A stretch of 64,000 bases of DNA, taken from the NCBI GenBank assembly GCA_964518305.1, contig CAZFDK010000001.1, positions 1 through 64,000 on the forward strand, written 5' to 3'. The notes beneath the pieces were generated by a model. That model was given only the letters and a program-made list of their open reading frames with translations, did no database searches and was not told the DNA's origin. A program made the position numbers and the translations under genes. Positions 1 to 8,451 of the stretch are shown in pieces (position 1 is the first letter of the stretch; every line of letters starts with the position of its first letter). The stretch is from Caribbeanibacter sp964518305. GTDB taxonomy: Bacteria > Gemmatimonadota > Gemmatimonadetes > Palauibacterales > Palauibacteraceae.

Positions 1-194
1 GCTACGACGACCGCGGCTCGATGGGCAAGCGCTACCGCCGGCAGGACGAGGCGGGGACGCCCTTCTGCATCACCGTCGACGGGCAGACGCTGGAGGACGA
101 GACGGTGACCGTCCGCGACCGGGACACCACCGAGCAGGACCGGATCGCGGCGAGCCGCCTGGGCGAGTACCTGGACGACGCGCTGGGCGGCTGA
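1..194 (+). CDS. glyQS: Glycyl-tRNA synthetase, C-terminal end (partial)
   Basis: The reading frame is open at the left edge of the window, so only the last 63 or so codons are present. The peptide contains YDDRGSMGKRYRRQDEAGTP and then a TVTVRDRDT segment. This is the hallmark end of the anticodon-binding domain of the single-chain (alpha2) class II glycyl-tRNA synthetase, which charges tRNA-Gly in the cytoplasm. The catalytic core lies upstream of the window. The next gene on the same strand starts 42 bases after the stop, so co-transcription is possible. Identification rests on family knowledge of this very conserved tail. Confidence 0.92.
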   Translation, partial: YDDRGSMGKRYRRQDEAGTPFCITVDGQTLEDETVTVRDRDTTEQDRIAASRLGEYLDDALGG

Positions 195-236
195 TCAGCG
201 CTTCGTGCGGCTGATTCCACCCCTGCGGGCGTCGGC

Positions 237-1751
237 GTGAGCCTCGAGGTCGGCGAGATCCGGGCCCGAGCGGAGGAATTCGAGCCCCTCCTCCGGGAGC
301 AGCTCCTCCAGGCGCGGGCGGGGCTCCGGACGCGCCCCGAGTTCGCCCGCCTCTACGACGCCCATCCCGACCTGGGCGACCGGGACCTGCTGGCCGACGT
401 GGAGCGGGCCATGGCCGGTGCCGAGCCGGAGGAGGAGCACCGTCTGCGCTGTCTCCTGGAGTGGGTGGCGGCGCACCAGGTGGAGCGCTCGGTCGCCCCG
501 CTCATCGACGAGTACTTCGCCTGGGAAGCCACCAGCACGGTGGACCTCCGGGACCAGGAGACGCCGCTGCGGCAGCTGGCCCGGGTCGTGGCGCAGGAGG
601 AGGACGCGGGCCGGCGGCGCGAACTGCAGGGCGTGGCCGAGGAGGTCCTGGAGGACTCCGTCTCCCTCCGGTTCGACATCCTGGAGCGGGAGCGGGACGC
701 CGTACGGGACCTGGGCTACGGTGGCTACCTCGAGGCCCTGGAGCGCTTCGGACGCCGGAGCTACCGCCCGCTTCTTGCCCGGGGGAAGCGGGTGGCCGAC
801 GCCACGGAGTCGCTGTACCGGGATCACCTGCGGGTCCACCTGGCCCGACACGGCGTGGAGCCGGGGCGCGCCGGTCGCGGAGACGAGCTGGCTCTCCGCC
901 GCAGTCCGTTTCCCCCCGGCCCGGACGCCGGCCCCACGGTCGGGTCGGTCCGCGACCTCCTGGGCCGGGATCTGGCGGCTCTGGACCTCACGCTGTCGGG
1001 CGTCGGGGACGTCCGGATGGACGTGGAGCAGCGGCCGCTGAAGCGCCCCGAATCGTTCTGCGCGGCGCCCGAGGTGCCGGGCCGCGTCGTGGGGGTGGTG
1101 GCCGGCTACGGCGGCTGGAGCGACGCCCACGACTTCCTGGGCGTGGCGGGGACGGCGGTCAGCCTCAGCCACCTCGATCCGGACCTCTCGTTCGAGGACC
1201 GGTACCTGGGCGATCCGGCCATGGGGTACTGCTGGGACGCCCTCTTCCGGGAGCTTCTCGGTCGGCCGGCCTGGCTCGAACGGCTCGATCTGTCCGAGGA
1301 GCGACGCGGGGCGTACGCCCGATTCGCCGCGTGGATCGATCTGCTGGACTTTCGACGGGACGTGGCGCGCCTGGATTTCGAGCTGGACCTGTGGGAAGAG
1401 CGGGAGCCGGGCCCCGTGGTGCAGCAGCTCACCGACCGGATGACCGCGGCGACGGGCTTCCGGCCGCCCCCCCAGTCCTTCGTGACAGTGGTGGGCGGAG
1501 GGCTGCAGGCGGCCCGCCGGCTCCGGGGTCGTCTGCTGGCCGACCGGCTGGCCGCGCAGCTGGACGACCGCTTCGGCGAGGACTGGTTTCGGAATCCGTC
1601 CGCCGGTCCCTGCCTCGCGGATCTGCTGGCCTCCGGGTGGCGCGGGTCGCGCCGCAGGCTCCGGCCCGATGAAGACCGGGACGACCAGGCGGAACGGGAC
1701 GCCGGTGAGGTCGCCGCCCGCTTCCGGAGACGGCTGGGAGGATCGCCGTGA
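237..1751 (+). CDS. M3/oligoendopeptidase-like protein lacking the HEXXH zinc motif
   Basis: A 504-residue cytoplasmic, largely helical protein that starts at GTG. The C-terminal half follows the M3 (thimet/PepF-like) layout: an FCAAPEVPGR segment, then GGWSDAHDF, and later LFRELLGRPAWLERL, which matches the helix that follows the active site in that family. Where M3 enzymes carry HExGH, this protein has DFLGVAGTAVSLSH, so no zinc-binding HEXXH can be seen. It is probably a non-catalytic member of the fold or a diverged enzyme; similarity is inferred from layout only. Its stop overlaps the GTG of the following hydrolase (GTGA), so the two are translationally coupled. Confidence 0.6.
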   Translation: MSLEVGEIRARAEEFEPLLREQLLQARAGLRTRPEFARLYDAHPDLGDRDLLADVERAMAGAEPEEEHRLRCLLEWVAAHQVERSVAPLIDEYFAWEATSTVDLRDQETPLRQLARVVAQEEDAGRRRELQGVAEEVLEDSVSLRFDILERERDAVRDLGYGGYLEALERFGRRSYRPLLARGKRVADATESLYRDHLRVHLARHGVEPGRAGRGDELALRRSPFPPGPDAGPTVGSVRDLLGRDLAALDLTLSGVGDVRMDVEQRPLKRPESFCAAPEVPGRVVGVVAGYGGWSDAHDFLGVAGTAVSLSHLDPDLSFEDRYLGDPAMGYCWDALFRELLGRPAWLERLDLSEERRGAYARFAAWIDLLDFRRDVARLDFELDLWEEREPGPVVQQLTDRMTAATGFRPPPQSFVTVVGGGLQAARRLRGRLLADRLAAQLDDRFGEDWFRNPSAGPCLADLLASGWRGSRRRLRPDEDRDDQAERDAGEVAARFRRRLGGSP

Positions 1752-2746
1752 AGGCCTGGCAGAAGGCCCTGCTCGGAGCCGCCGGCCTGACGGGCTATGT
1801 CCGTTGGATGGACCGACGCAACGGGTCCCGCTCCCGTCCACCCATCCGTGATTCGGGCGGGCGAGAGATCCGCACGGGGCGTTTCACGTACCGGGACGGC
1901 GCCACGGTGCCGATCGTGGACCGCGGAACGGGTCCCTCCCTGCTCCTGGTGCCCGGGGCCGACGGTGTCGTGGAGACCTTCCGGTACCAGATTCCGCGCT
2001 TCTCGGAGTCCTTCCGCGTTCTCTGCGCAGGGCTCCGGACCCAGTTCGATCCGGATGACTCCTTCGACCGCTTCAGTGCCGACCTCCGCGAGGTGATCCG
2101 CGGCCGGGGCGCCGGGCCCGTGGTGCTGCTGGGCCAGAGCCTGGGGGGTGCCATCGCCATGCGCTTCGCGTCACGCCACCCGGACCTGGTGCGTGCCCTG
2201 GTCCTGTCGAACACCCTGACCCGATACACCTGGGAGCACGTGGGCCTGAACCGGACCGCGCTGGTGCCACTGGCACAGGCCACGACACGCTACCTGCCGG
2301 CGCCCCTGGCCCGGGCCATGGCCTATGGCTGGGCCCGGGCCGAGGTGTGGATGTTCGACGACTCGCCGGGTCGCGACAAGCTGGTCGACTACGTCATGAA
2401 CTGGGGGCCGCGCACGGTTTCGTCGGCGGTGGGCAGCGAGAGGGTCAACCTCCTCCGCCAGTACGGTGACCTGCGTCCCGAGCTTCCCTCCATCGAGGCG
2501 CCGACGCTGGTGGTCAAGGGCGAGCGGGACGCATACTGTCCGCCGGAATGGTCCCGGGAGATCGCGGATCTGATTCCGAACGCCCGGTATGTACCGATTC
2601 CGGGGACCGGGCACTGCTCGCACGTCTCCATGCCGGGCCTGTTCAACGACGTCGTGCTGGAGTGGCTCACGGGGGGTTCGTCCTGGAGTCGCCGGGCTGC
2701 TCCGGAACGGGGGAAGACCCGCCGGGAGCGTGGAGAGGGACCATGA
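1748..2746 (+). CDS. Alpha/beta hydrolase
   Basis: A 332-residue alpha/beta-hydrolase fold protein that starts at GTG inside the stop of the preceding gene. The nucleophile elbow GQSLGG puts the catalytic Ser near residue 131. The acid is Asp near 261 (GERDAYCP), and His near 289 (GTGHCSH) completes the triad. An N-terminal hydrophobic stretch is short and not a convincing signal peptide, so it is probably cytoplasmic or membrane-associated. The substrate cannot be told from the sequence; esterase, lipase-like and haloperoxidase-like activities are all compatible. The last 20 residues are Arg-rich and low in similarity. Its stop overlaps the ATG of a 15-codon ORF that leads into a transporter gene. 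Confidence 0.85.
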   Translation: MKAWQKALLGAAGLTGYVRWMDRRNGSRSRPPIRDSGGREIRTGRFTYRDGATVPIVDRGTGPSLLLVPGADGVVETFRYQIPRFSESFRVLCAGLRTQFDPDDSFDRFSADLREVIRGRGAGPVVLLGQSLGGAIAMRFASRHPDLVRALVLSNTLTRYTWEHVGLNRTALVPLAQATTRYLPAPLARAMAYGWARAEVWMFDDSPGRDKLVDYVMNWGPRTVSSAVGSERVNLLRQYGDLRPELPSIEAPTLVVKGERDAYCPPEWSREIADLIPNARYVPIPGTGHCSHVSMPGLFNDVVLEWLTGGSSWSRRAAPERGKTRRERGEGP

Positions 2747-2790
2747 GCGAGCGTCGATCCGAGACGGCGACTGCAGGGGGACCGGCATGA
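2743..2790 (+). CDS. 15-codon linker ORF between hydrolase and symporter
   Basis: A minimal ORF encoding MSERRSETATAGGPA. Its ATG overlaps the stop of the hydrolase gene (ATGA), and its own stop overlaps the ATG of the symporter gene (ATGA). It has a strong purine-rich ribosome binding site (GGAGAGGGA) just upstream. The peptide is hydrophilic, so it is not a MetS-type transmembrane small subunit like those that accompany some sodium symporters. The simplest reading is a coupling device that passes ribosomes from one gene to the next. Whether the peptide itself does anything is unknown. Confidence 0.45.
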   Translation: MSERRSETATAGGPA

Positions 2791-4274
2791 AGGACGGGAC
2801 GTTCTCGTCGCGGTGGGGCACCATGCTCGCCATGCTGGGCATGGCCGTGGGGACGGGCAACATCTGGCGGTTTCCCCGGGTGGCGGCGTCCAACGGGGGC
2901 GGCTCCTTCCTGGTCGCCTGGGTGGTCTTCCTCCTCCTCTGGTCCGTGCCCCTGATCCTGGTGGAGTTCGCCGCCGGGAAGGCGACCCGATCCGGGCCCG
3001 TCGGCGCCCTGTCCGAACTCACCGACGGAGCATTCACGTGGATGGGGGCGTGGGTCGCCTTCACCGCCACGGCCATCATGTTCTACTACTCGGTGGTCAT
3101 GGGGTGGACCATCCGGTACCTGTGGGGCTCGCTCACGTCCACGGTCCCCATGGCATCGACCGAGGCGGCCCGCACCTACTGGGAGAGCTTCGCGGGTACC
3201 CCCTGGTCGGTCATCACCCACGTCGCGGCGCTGGGGCTCGCCGGCGGCGTCGTGTGGAAGGGGGTCGAGGGGATCGAGCGGGCGGCCCGGATCCTGATAC
3301 CGAGCCTCTTCGTCCTGGTCGTGGTCCTGGCGCTGCGCGCCGTGACGCTCCCGGGTGCCGGTGCGGGGCTGGAGTTTCTGTTCGAGCCGCAGTGGGGCGA
3401 CCTCCTCTCCGCCAGGATCTGGATCGAAGCGCTCAGCCAGAATGCCTGGGACACGGGGGCAGGCTGGGGCCTGATCGTCGCGTATGCAGTCTACCTGCGA
3501 AAGCAGGAGGACACGGCGCTCAACTCCTTCCTCCTGGGCTTCGGAAACAACTCCGTCTCCCTGCTCGCCGGGATCATGGTGCTCTGCACCGCCTTCTCGG
3601 TGCTTCCGGCGGACGTGGTGCAGAACCAGGTGGTGGGAGCCGGCAACGAGGGGCTCACCTTCATCTGGGTGCCGCAGCTCTTCGGGCAGATCCCGGCCGG
3701 CGAGCTGTTCATGGTGCTGTTCTTCCTGGCCCTGATGTTCGCCGCGTGGAGCAGCCTCATCTCCATGGTGGAGCTTGCCTCGCGGGTGCTCACCGACGTG
3801 GGCATCGACCGCAGGAAGGCCATCGGCGCCGTGGTCGCTGCCGGGCTGGTCCTGGGCCTGCCGTCGGCATTCTCGATCGAGTTCTTCCGCAACCAGGACA
3901 ACGTGTGGGGCATCGGACTCATGATGTCGGGCCTCTTCTTCGCCCTGACGGTTGTCCGCTTCGGCGTGGACCGTTTTCGCCGGGAGGTCATCAACACCGA
4001 GGGCGGCGACATCACGATCGGCAGGTGGTGGAACTGGGCGATCCAATTCGTCGTCGTGGAGGCCGTGGTGCTGCTGGGCTGGTGGCTCTGGCAGGCGGTG
4101 GACCTGGAGAACCTGGCGGCCACGTTCACGCCGCTGGCCGAGTACAGCGTGGGGACGATCCTGCTGCAGTGGGCGGTGCCGATCTGCGTTTTCCTGGCGC
4201 TGAACGGCTGGCTGTACCGGAAGACCACGCGAGCCGGCGAGGAGACGCCCGCCGGGACTTCGACGGCGGGCTGA
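2787..4274 (+). CDS. Sodium-dependent transporter of the NSS (SNF) family
   Basis: A 495-residue inner-membrane protein with about 11 to 12 hydrophobic helices. The first helix carries AVGTGNIWRFP near residues 20-30, the unwound substrate- and sodium-binding segment of the neurotransmitter:sodium symporter family. Bacterial members import amino acids such as alanine, methionine or tryptophan with sodium; the actual substrate is not evident. The ATG was chosen because it overlaps the stop of the preceding 15-codon ORF, has a GGGGG-rich Shine-Dalgarno region and gives the family-typical MKDGTFSSRWG start. A longer upstream reading frame exists but overlaps the hydrolase gene. Confidence 0.93.
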   Translation: MKDGTFSSRWGTMLAMLGMAVGTGNIWRFPRVAASNGGGSFLVAWVVFLLLWSVPLILVEFAAGKATRSGPVGALSELTDGAFTWMGAWVAFTATAIMFYYSVVMGWTIRYLWGSLTSTVPMASTEAARTYWESFAGTPWSVITHVAALGLAGGVVWKGVEGIERAARILIPSLFVLVVVLALRAVTLPGAGAGLEFLFEPQWGDLLSARIWIEALSQNAWDTGAGWGLIVAYAVYLRKQEDTALNSFLLGFGNNSVSLLAGIMVLCTAFSVLPADVVQNQVVGAGNEGLTFIWVPQLFGQIPAGELFMVLFFLALMFAAWSSLISMVELASRVLTDVGIDRRKAIGAVVAAGLVLGLPSAFSIEFFRNQDNVWGIGLMMSGLFFALTVVRFGVDRFRREVINTEGGDITIGRWWNWAIQFVVVEAVVLLGWWLWQAVDLENLAATFTPLAEYSVGTILLQWAVPICVFLALNGWLYRKTTRAGEETPAGTSTAG

Positions 4275-4329
4275 GCCGGCCCGCCGCGCCGGCCGGCCCG
4301 GCCCGTCTCTTGCGATTCCAGACCACCCG

Positions 4330-4863
4330 ATGACTGTTTCAGCCGACACGTTCCGAGAGACGCTCTCCTTCCTGCCCGGCGGGGTGACCCTGGTCACCGC
4401 GCGGGAGCCCGACGGCAGCCCCGCCGGGCTCACGGCCACCGCCGTCTGCTCGGTCTCGCTGCGGCCGCCACTGGTGCTGGTCTGCGTGGAGGACGAGTCC
4501 GGCACGCGGGCCGCCATCGCCGGGGAGGGGAGCTTCGCCGTGAACCTCCTGGACGAGGAGCAGGCCTCGCTGGCGCGGCGCTTCGCCGGCGGACGCACCG
4601 ACAAGTTCGACGGCGTGCCGTGGGGCACGGCGGAGACGGGCGCTCCCGTGCTCGAGGCAGCCGTGGGATACGCGGACTGCCGGGTCGACCGGCGGGTGGC
4701 CGACGCAGGCGACCACGAGATCTTCATCGGAGAGGTGGAGGCGGCGGAGATCTTCCGCCCCGGGGCCCGCAATCCGCTGGTGTACTACCTGGGCGAGTAC
4801 CGCGCCCTCAGGGACGTGGTGAGCACGTCGCCGTTCACGGGTGCGGAGGAGTCCGGGGGGTAG
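4330..4863 (+). CDS. Flavin reductase family protein
   Basis: A 177-residue protein of the flavin reductase-like (split-barrel FMN-binding) family. Diagnostic segments are the N-terminal FLPGGVTLVTAREPDG, the GLTATAVCSVSLRPPLVLVCV strand pair, FAVNLL and, near the end, LVYYLGEYRAL. Such proteins reduce FMN or FAD with NAD(P)H for a partner monooxygenase, or bind FMN themselves. No oxygenase partner sits next to it here. The gap to the symporter gene is 55 GC-rich bases, so the two may share a transcript. Confidence 0.88.
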   Translation: MTVSADTFRETLSFLPGGVTLVTAREPDGSPAGLTATAVCSVSLRPPLVLVCVEDESGTRAAIAGEGSFAVNLLDEEQASLARRFAGGRTDKFDGVPWGTAETGAPVLEAAVGYADCRVDRRVADAGDHEIFIGEVEAAEIFRPGARNPLVYYLGEYRALRDVVSTSPFTGAEESGG

Positions 4864-4879
4864 ACCGGAGGCGCACCCG

Positions 4880-5659
4880 ATGGACCTGGAGACCTTCCGG
4901 AATCGGGCGGCCCGGATGCTCGAGGAGATTCCGGCGTCGTTCCAGCAGGGCGTCGACGCCGTGGAAGTCACCGAGGAGCCCGTGCCCCACCCCGATGTCC
5001 CGGGGGTCTACACCCTGGGGGAGTGTCGGACCGAGGCGTGGCCCTCGGGTTACGACGAGGGTGAATTCCGGTCCCGCCTCCGGCTCCATCACGGCTCCTT
5101 CCGGGCCCTGGCGCAGCGGGATCCGAGCTTCGACTGGACGGCGGAGCTGTGGGAGACGATCCTCCACGAGCTGCTCCACCACCGCGAGTGGGCCGCCGGG
5201 GAGATGAGCCTCGACCTGCTGGACTGGGTCGTGGAACAGAACCACCGCCGCCATGCCGGACTCGGGTTCGACCCGGAGTTCTACCGGGCCCTCCCCGCCG
5301 ACGAGGAGGGCGTGGTCCGGGTGGAGTCGGAGGTCTTCGTCGAGGGACGGTGGTCCGACCGCGGCGACGAGGGCGACGAGATCCGTTTCACCTGGCGTGG
5401 AAGCCCGTACCGGGTCCGGCCGGGGCGGACGTCCCGGCCGGGGGGCGATCCGCCCGGCCACGGTGAGGCGATCGACGGGAAGAGGGTGACTCACCTGTTC
5501 GTCCGTGTGGACAACTTGATCGGGGGGCGGCTCTGGGTGGTCCTCCGGAGACCCGCTCCCCGGTGGAAGCGGTGGCTGGGGCTCGAGGAGGACCGGCCGG
5601 CCGAGGCCCGCGGGCGGGCGCGCTCCGTCCGGGACGAGAGCAGCGAATCGAGGAACTGA
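4880..5659 (+). CDS. Zincin-like metallopeptidase family protein
   Basis: A 259-residue cytoplasmic protein. The N-terminus (FRNRAARMLEEIPASFQQGV) and the following acidic EEPVPHPDVPGVYTLGEC segment are typical of the short bacterial zincin family PF06262. The zinc motif HELLH lies at about residues 96-100, followed by another His. The C-terminal part, from about residue 150, is variable and ends in a charged tail. The chosen ATG gives the family-typical start; an upstream in-frame start would add 13 residues unlike the family. The function of this peptidase family is poorly known. The next gene begins six bases after the stop. Confidence 0.82.
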   Translation: MDLETFRNRAARMLEEIPASFQQGVDAVEVTEEPVPHPDVPGVYTLGECRTEAWPSGYDEGEFRSRLRLHHGSFRALAQRDPSFDWTAELWETILHELLHHREWAAGEMSLDLLDWVVEQNHRRHAGLGFDPEFYRALPADEEGVVRVESEVFVEGRWSDRGDEGDEIRFTWRGSPYRVRPGRTSRPGGDPPGHGEAIDGKRVTHLFVRVDNLIGGRLWVVLRRPAPRWKRWLGLEEDRPAEARGRARSVRDESSESRN

Positions 5660-5665
5660 GGCGAC

Positions 5666-6928
5666 ATGCTCACCAACCGCGGGTTCAGCATCGGCCGCTG
5701 GTTCGGCTTCGATGTGCGGATCGACTACTCGTGGTTCGTCATCTTCGCCCTGGTGCTGTGGACGTTCAGCGCACGGGTCTTCCCCCTCGAGGTGCCGGGC
5801 TACTCGACCGTTGTGTACGCGACCATGGGGCTCGTCGGCACCCTGCTCTTCTTCCTGTCCGTGCTCCTGCACGAGCTGTCGCACTCGGCCATGGCCCGCA
5901 GGCGGGGCATCGAGGTGGAGGGAATCACGCTCTTCATCTTCGGTGGCGTGGCCCAGACCAGCATGGAGGCGGAGGAGGCCATCGACGAGTTCCTCCTCAC
6001 CGTGGTGGGGCCCCTGTCGAGCATCGCCCTGGCCGCCCTGTTCTACGTGATGAGCATCGGGGCCGACTTCCTCGCCCTGGGCGAGCCGACGATGGCGGTG
6101 GCCACGTACCTGGCCTGGCTCAACGGGATCCTGGCCGCGTTCAACATGCTGCCGGGATTCCCGCTGGACGGCGGTCGGATCTTCCGGTCCACCGTATGGC
6201 ACTTCACCGGGAACCTGGAGAAGGCCACCCGCTGGGCCAGCCGCGGCGGCCGGGTGGTGGGGTACCTCCTCATCGGTCTCGGCCTCTTCGAGCTCTTCAT
6301 GGGCGAGCTGGTGGGCGGGCTGTGGTCCGCCTTCATCGGCTGGTTCCTCTCCAACGCCGCGGACTCGAGCTGGCGGCAGTTCCGGGCCCGCCAGACCCTC
6401 TCCCGCATCCCCGTTTCCCGGGTGATGGTGCGTGACCCGCTGACTCTTCCGGCCGAGATGCCCGTGGACCGTGCGGTGGAGAGGTGCTTCCAGCGCCGTC
6501 CGCACTCGGCGTATCCGGTGACGGAGGAGGGACGGCTGGTGGGGATGGTCTCGCTGGACCACGTCAAGGACGTGCCCCGGGAGGTGTGGGCCGAGAAGAC
6601 GGTCCACGACCTGATGCGGCCCATCGAGAGCGTGCCGACGGTGAACCCGCGGAAGTCCCTGGACGCAGTGGTCTCCGGCCTGAAGATGGACGAGCACAGC
6701 CGGATCCTCGTGGTGCAGGACGGGGTGCTGCTGGGCGTCGTCACGCTGGGCGACGTCGGGGCCTGGGTGTCGCGGGCCCGTGACCTCGGCATCGACGAAC
6801 AGGAGGAGGCCGTGGAGCTCGCCGCCGCCGGCTCTGGCGAGGTCGGTGGAGCCCGGGGCGGAGGGCCGGGCGGCGCGGCAGCGGGCGGGGCGGAGGGCAA
6901 CACGCGAACGGGAGGAGCGGGAGGATGA
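5666..6928 (+). CDS. Site-2 protease family (M50) membrane metalloprotease with two CBS domains
   Basis: A 420-residue inner-membrane protein. Transmembrane helices occupy roughly residues 20-230. The zinc motif HELSH is at 69-73, and the third ligand region NMLPGFPLDGGR is near 160-171, as in Rip3/SpoIVFB-like proteases. Two CBS domains follow (about 240-300 and 305-365); they probably sense a nucleotide and gate the protease. The last 50 residues are a Gly/Ala-rich low-complexity tail. Family members cleave membrane-anchored regulators such as anti-sigma factors, but no such target is encoded next to it. The stop overlaps the ATG of the endonuclease gene (ATGA). Confidence 0.93.
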   Translation: MLTNRGFSIGRWFGFDVRIDYSWFVIFALVLWTFSARVFPLEVPGYSTVVYATMGLVGTLLFFLSVLLHELSHSAMARRRGIEVEGITLFIFGGVAQTSMEAEEAIDEFLLTVVGPLSSIALAALFYVMSIGADFLALGEPTMAVATYLAWLNGILAAFNMLPGFPLDGGRIFRSTVWHFTGNLEKATRWASRGGRVVGYLLIGLGLFELFMGELVGGLWSAFIGWFLSNAADSSWRQFRARQTLSRIPVSRVMVRDPLTLPAEMPVDRAVERCFQRRPHSAYPVTEEGRLVGMVSLDHVKDVPREVWAEKTVHDLMRPIESVPTVNPRKSLDAVVSGLKMDEHSRILVVQDGVLLGVVTLGDVGAWVSRARDLGIDEQEEAVELAAAGSGEVGGARGGGPGGAAAGGAEGNTRTGGAGG

Positions 6929-7587
6929 CGGACGCGACGGAGACGGTGGCCGAGCGCCGGGCCCGGGTGGAGGAGATGATCCCCCGGCTCGAGGAGGCCT
7001 ACGACGACCTGGAGATCACCCTTGACCACTCCAACCCGCTGGAGCTGGTGGTGGCCACCATCCTCTCGGCGCAGTGCACCGACGCCCGGGTGAACCAGGT
7101 GACGCCCGAGCTCTTCGAGCGCTACCGGACGGCTGAGGACTATGCCGGTGCGGACCGGGAGGAGCTGGAGGAGCTGATCCGCTCCACCGGCTTCTACCGC
7201 AACAAGGCCAGGTACATCCAGGGGATGGCCCGAACGCTGGTGGAGGAGCACGACGGCCGGGTGCCCCGGAGCATGGAGGCGCTCACGGAGCTCTCCGGCG
7301 TGGCCCGCAAGACGGCCAATGTGATTCTCTCCAACGCCTTCGGGGAGAACGAGGGCGTGGTGGTGGACACCCACGTCCAGCGGGTGGCCGGCCGCCTCGG
7401 TCTCACCGACCACGAGCGCCCGGAGAAGATCGAGGAGGACCTGATGGAGGTCCTTCCCCGGGAGCGGTGGCGGTCCTTCGCCTGGCGGCTGATCCTCCAC
7501 GGCCGCCGCACCTGCAGCGCTCGGAATCCCTCCTGCGACGACTGCGTCCTCGAGGACCTCTGCCCCAGCGCCCACACGTTCGACTGA
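6925..7587 (+). CDS. nth: Endonuclease III (DNA glycosylase/AP lyase)
   Basis: A 220-residue base-excision repair enzyme that removes oxidised pyrimidines and nicks abasic sites. The helix-hairpin-helix LSGVARKTA carries the catalytic Lys near 129. The catalytic Asp is near 148 in VVDTHVQR. The four [4Fe-4S] cysteines are at about 197, 204, 207 and 213 with the canonical 6-2-5 spacing. Length is normal for the family. It is translationally coupled to the membrane protease upstream. Confidence 0.96.
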   Translation: MTDATETVAERRARVEEMIPRLEEAYDDLEITLDHSNPLELVVATILSAQCTDARVNQVTPELFERYRTAEDYAGADREELEELIRSTGFYRNKARYIQGMARTLVEEHDGRVPRSMEALTELSGVARKTANVILSNAFGENEGVVVDTHVQRVAGRLGLTDHERPEKIEEDLMEVLPRERWRSFAWRLILHGRRTCSARNPSCDDCVLEDLCPSAHTFD

Positions 7588-7637
7588 CGGCGATCCCGTG
7601 ATGGCGCCGACCGCCTTCCCCCTGCCCTCCGCCGCCG

Positions 7638-8434
7638 GTGACTGAAGAGAACCGGCGGGAGGTGGGGGACGCGGTGCACCGGACGGCCCTCGACCTGGGC
7701 TTCGACCAGTTGGGTGTGGCGCCGGCGGAGCGGCCCGCCCACGTGGACTGGTACCGGGAGTGGCTGGATCGCGGCTGGCAGGGCGAGATGAACTGGATGG
7801 GACGGGACGACTCGGTCCGGCGCCGGCTCGATCCCTCGGACGCGCTGCCCGGGTGTCGGAGCCTGATCGCAGTGAGCCTGTCCTGCGCCACGCCGGAGAA
7901 CCTCACCGGGGAGAGGCCCACGGAGAGTCCCACCGCGGACGAGCCCTTCCGGGAGGACCGCTGCGGCTCGTGTCGCCGCTGCATCGAGGCCTTTCCCACC
8001 GACGCCATCCGCGGCCCGCGCGAACTGGACGCCCGTCGCTGCATCTCGTACCTGACCATCGAGCTCGAGGGTGCGATCCCGGTCCACCTGCGGGAGGACA
8101 TCGGCAATCGGGTCTTCGGATGCGACATCTCCCAGGAGGTCTGCCCCTGGAACCGGGAGACGACCGAGGCGGCAGACCCCGGTCTCCGGCTCGGAAAACC
8201 GGTGGAGCCGGGGACCATGAGCGAGTGGGCCGAGGAGCTCCTGGAGCTGGACGACGCAGAGTTCGAGGCCCGCTATGGCGACACGCCCTACGAGCGTCCG
8301 GGCCGGAAGGGGCTCCTGCGGAACCTGTGCGTCGGTCTCGGCAACAGCGGCTCGGAGGAGGCGGCCGGGGTCCTGCTCCGTGCCGTGGACCAGGGGTCGG
8401 ACTGGTGGCCGAGCACGCCGCCTGGGCGCTGTGA
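7638..8434 (+). pseudogene. queG: Decayed epoxyqueuosine reductase (QueG-like), internally deleted and frameshifted
   Basis: The remaining sequence is clearly QueG: WQGEMNWMGRDD, then RRCISYLTIELEGAIP and CPWNRE. QueG normally reduces epoxyqueuosine in tRNA and has about 350 or more residues. Here roughly 100 residues of the cobalamin-binding middle are missing between LIAVSLSCATPE and the Fe-S region. The fourth Cys of the first cluster is Phe (CGSCRRCIEAFPT), and the second Cys of the second cluster is Ser (GCDISQEVCPW). Near 8395-8405 a -1 shift separates the body from the family-typical end LVAEHAAWAL, which is read in another frame and stops at 8434. Without the shift the frame runs on into nonsense. 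A GTG start is assumed. Confidence 0.72.
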
Positions 8435-8451
8435 CGGCTCGGCGCGGGGGC

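Noticed and set aside
195..1841. Long open frames on the minus strand opposite the M3-like gene, and similar long shadows throughout
   Set aside because: High GC makes stop codons rare in all frames. These translations are Pro/Arg/Gly-rich, lack family motifs and lie opposite genes with clear motifs.
2589..2786. Longer N-terminus for the sodium symporter
   Set aside because: It overlaps the hydrolase gene and has no similarity to the family; the ATG at 2787 has a ribosome site and the family-typical start.
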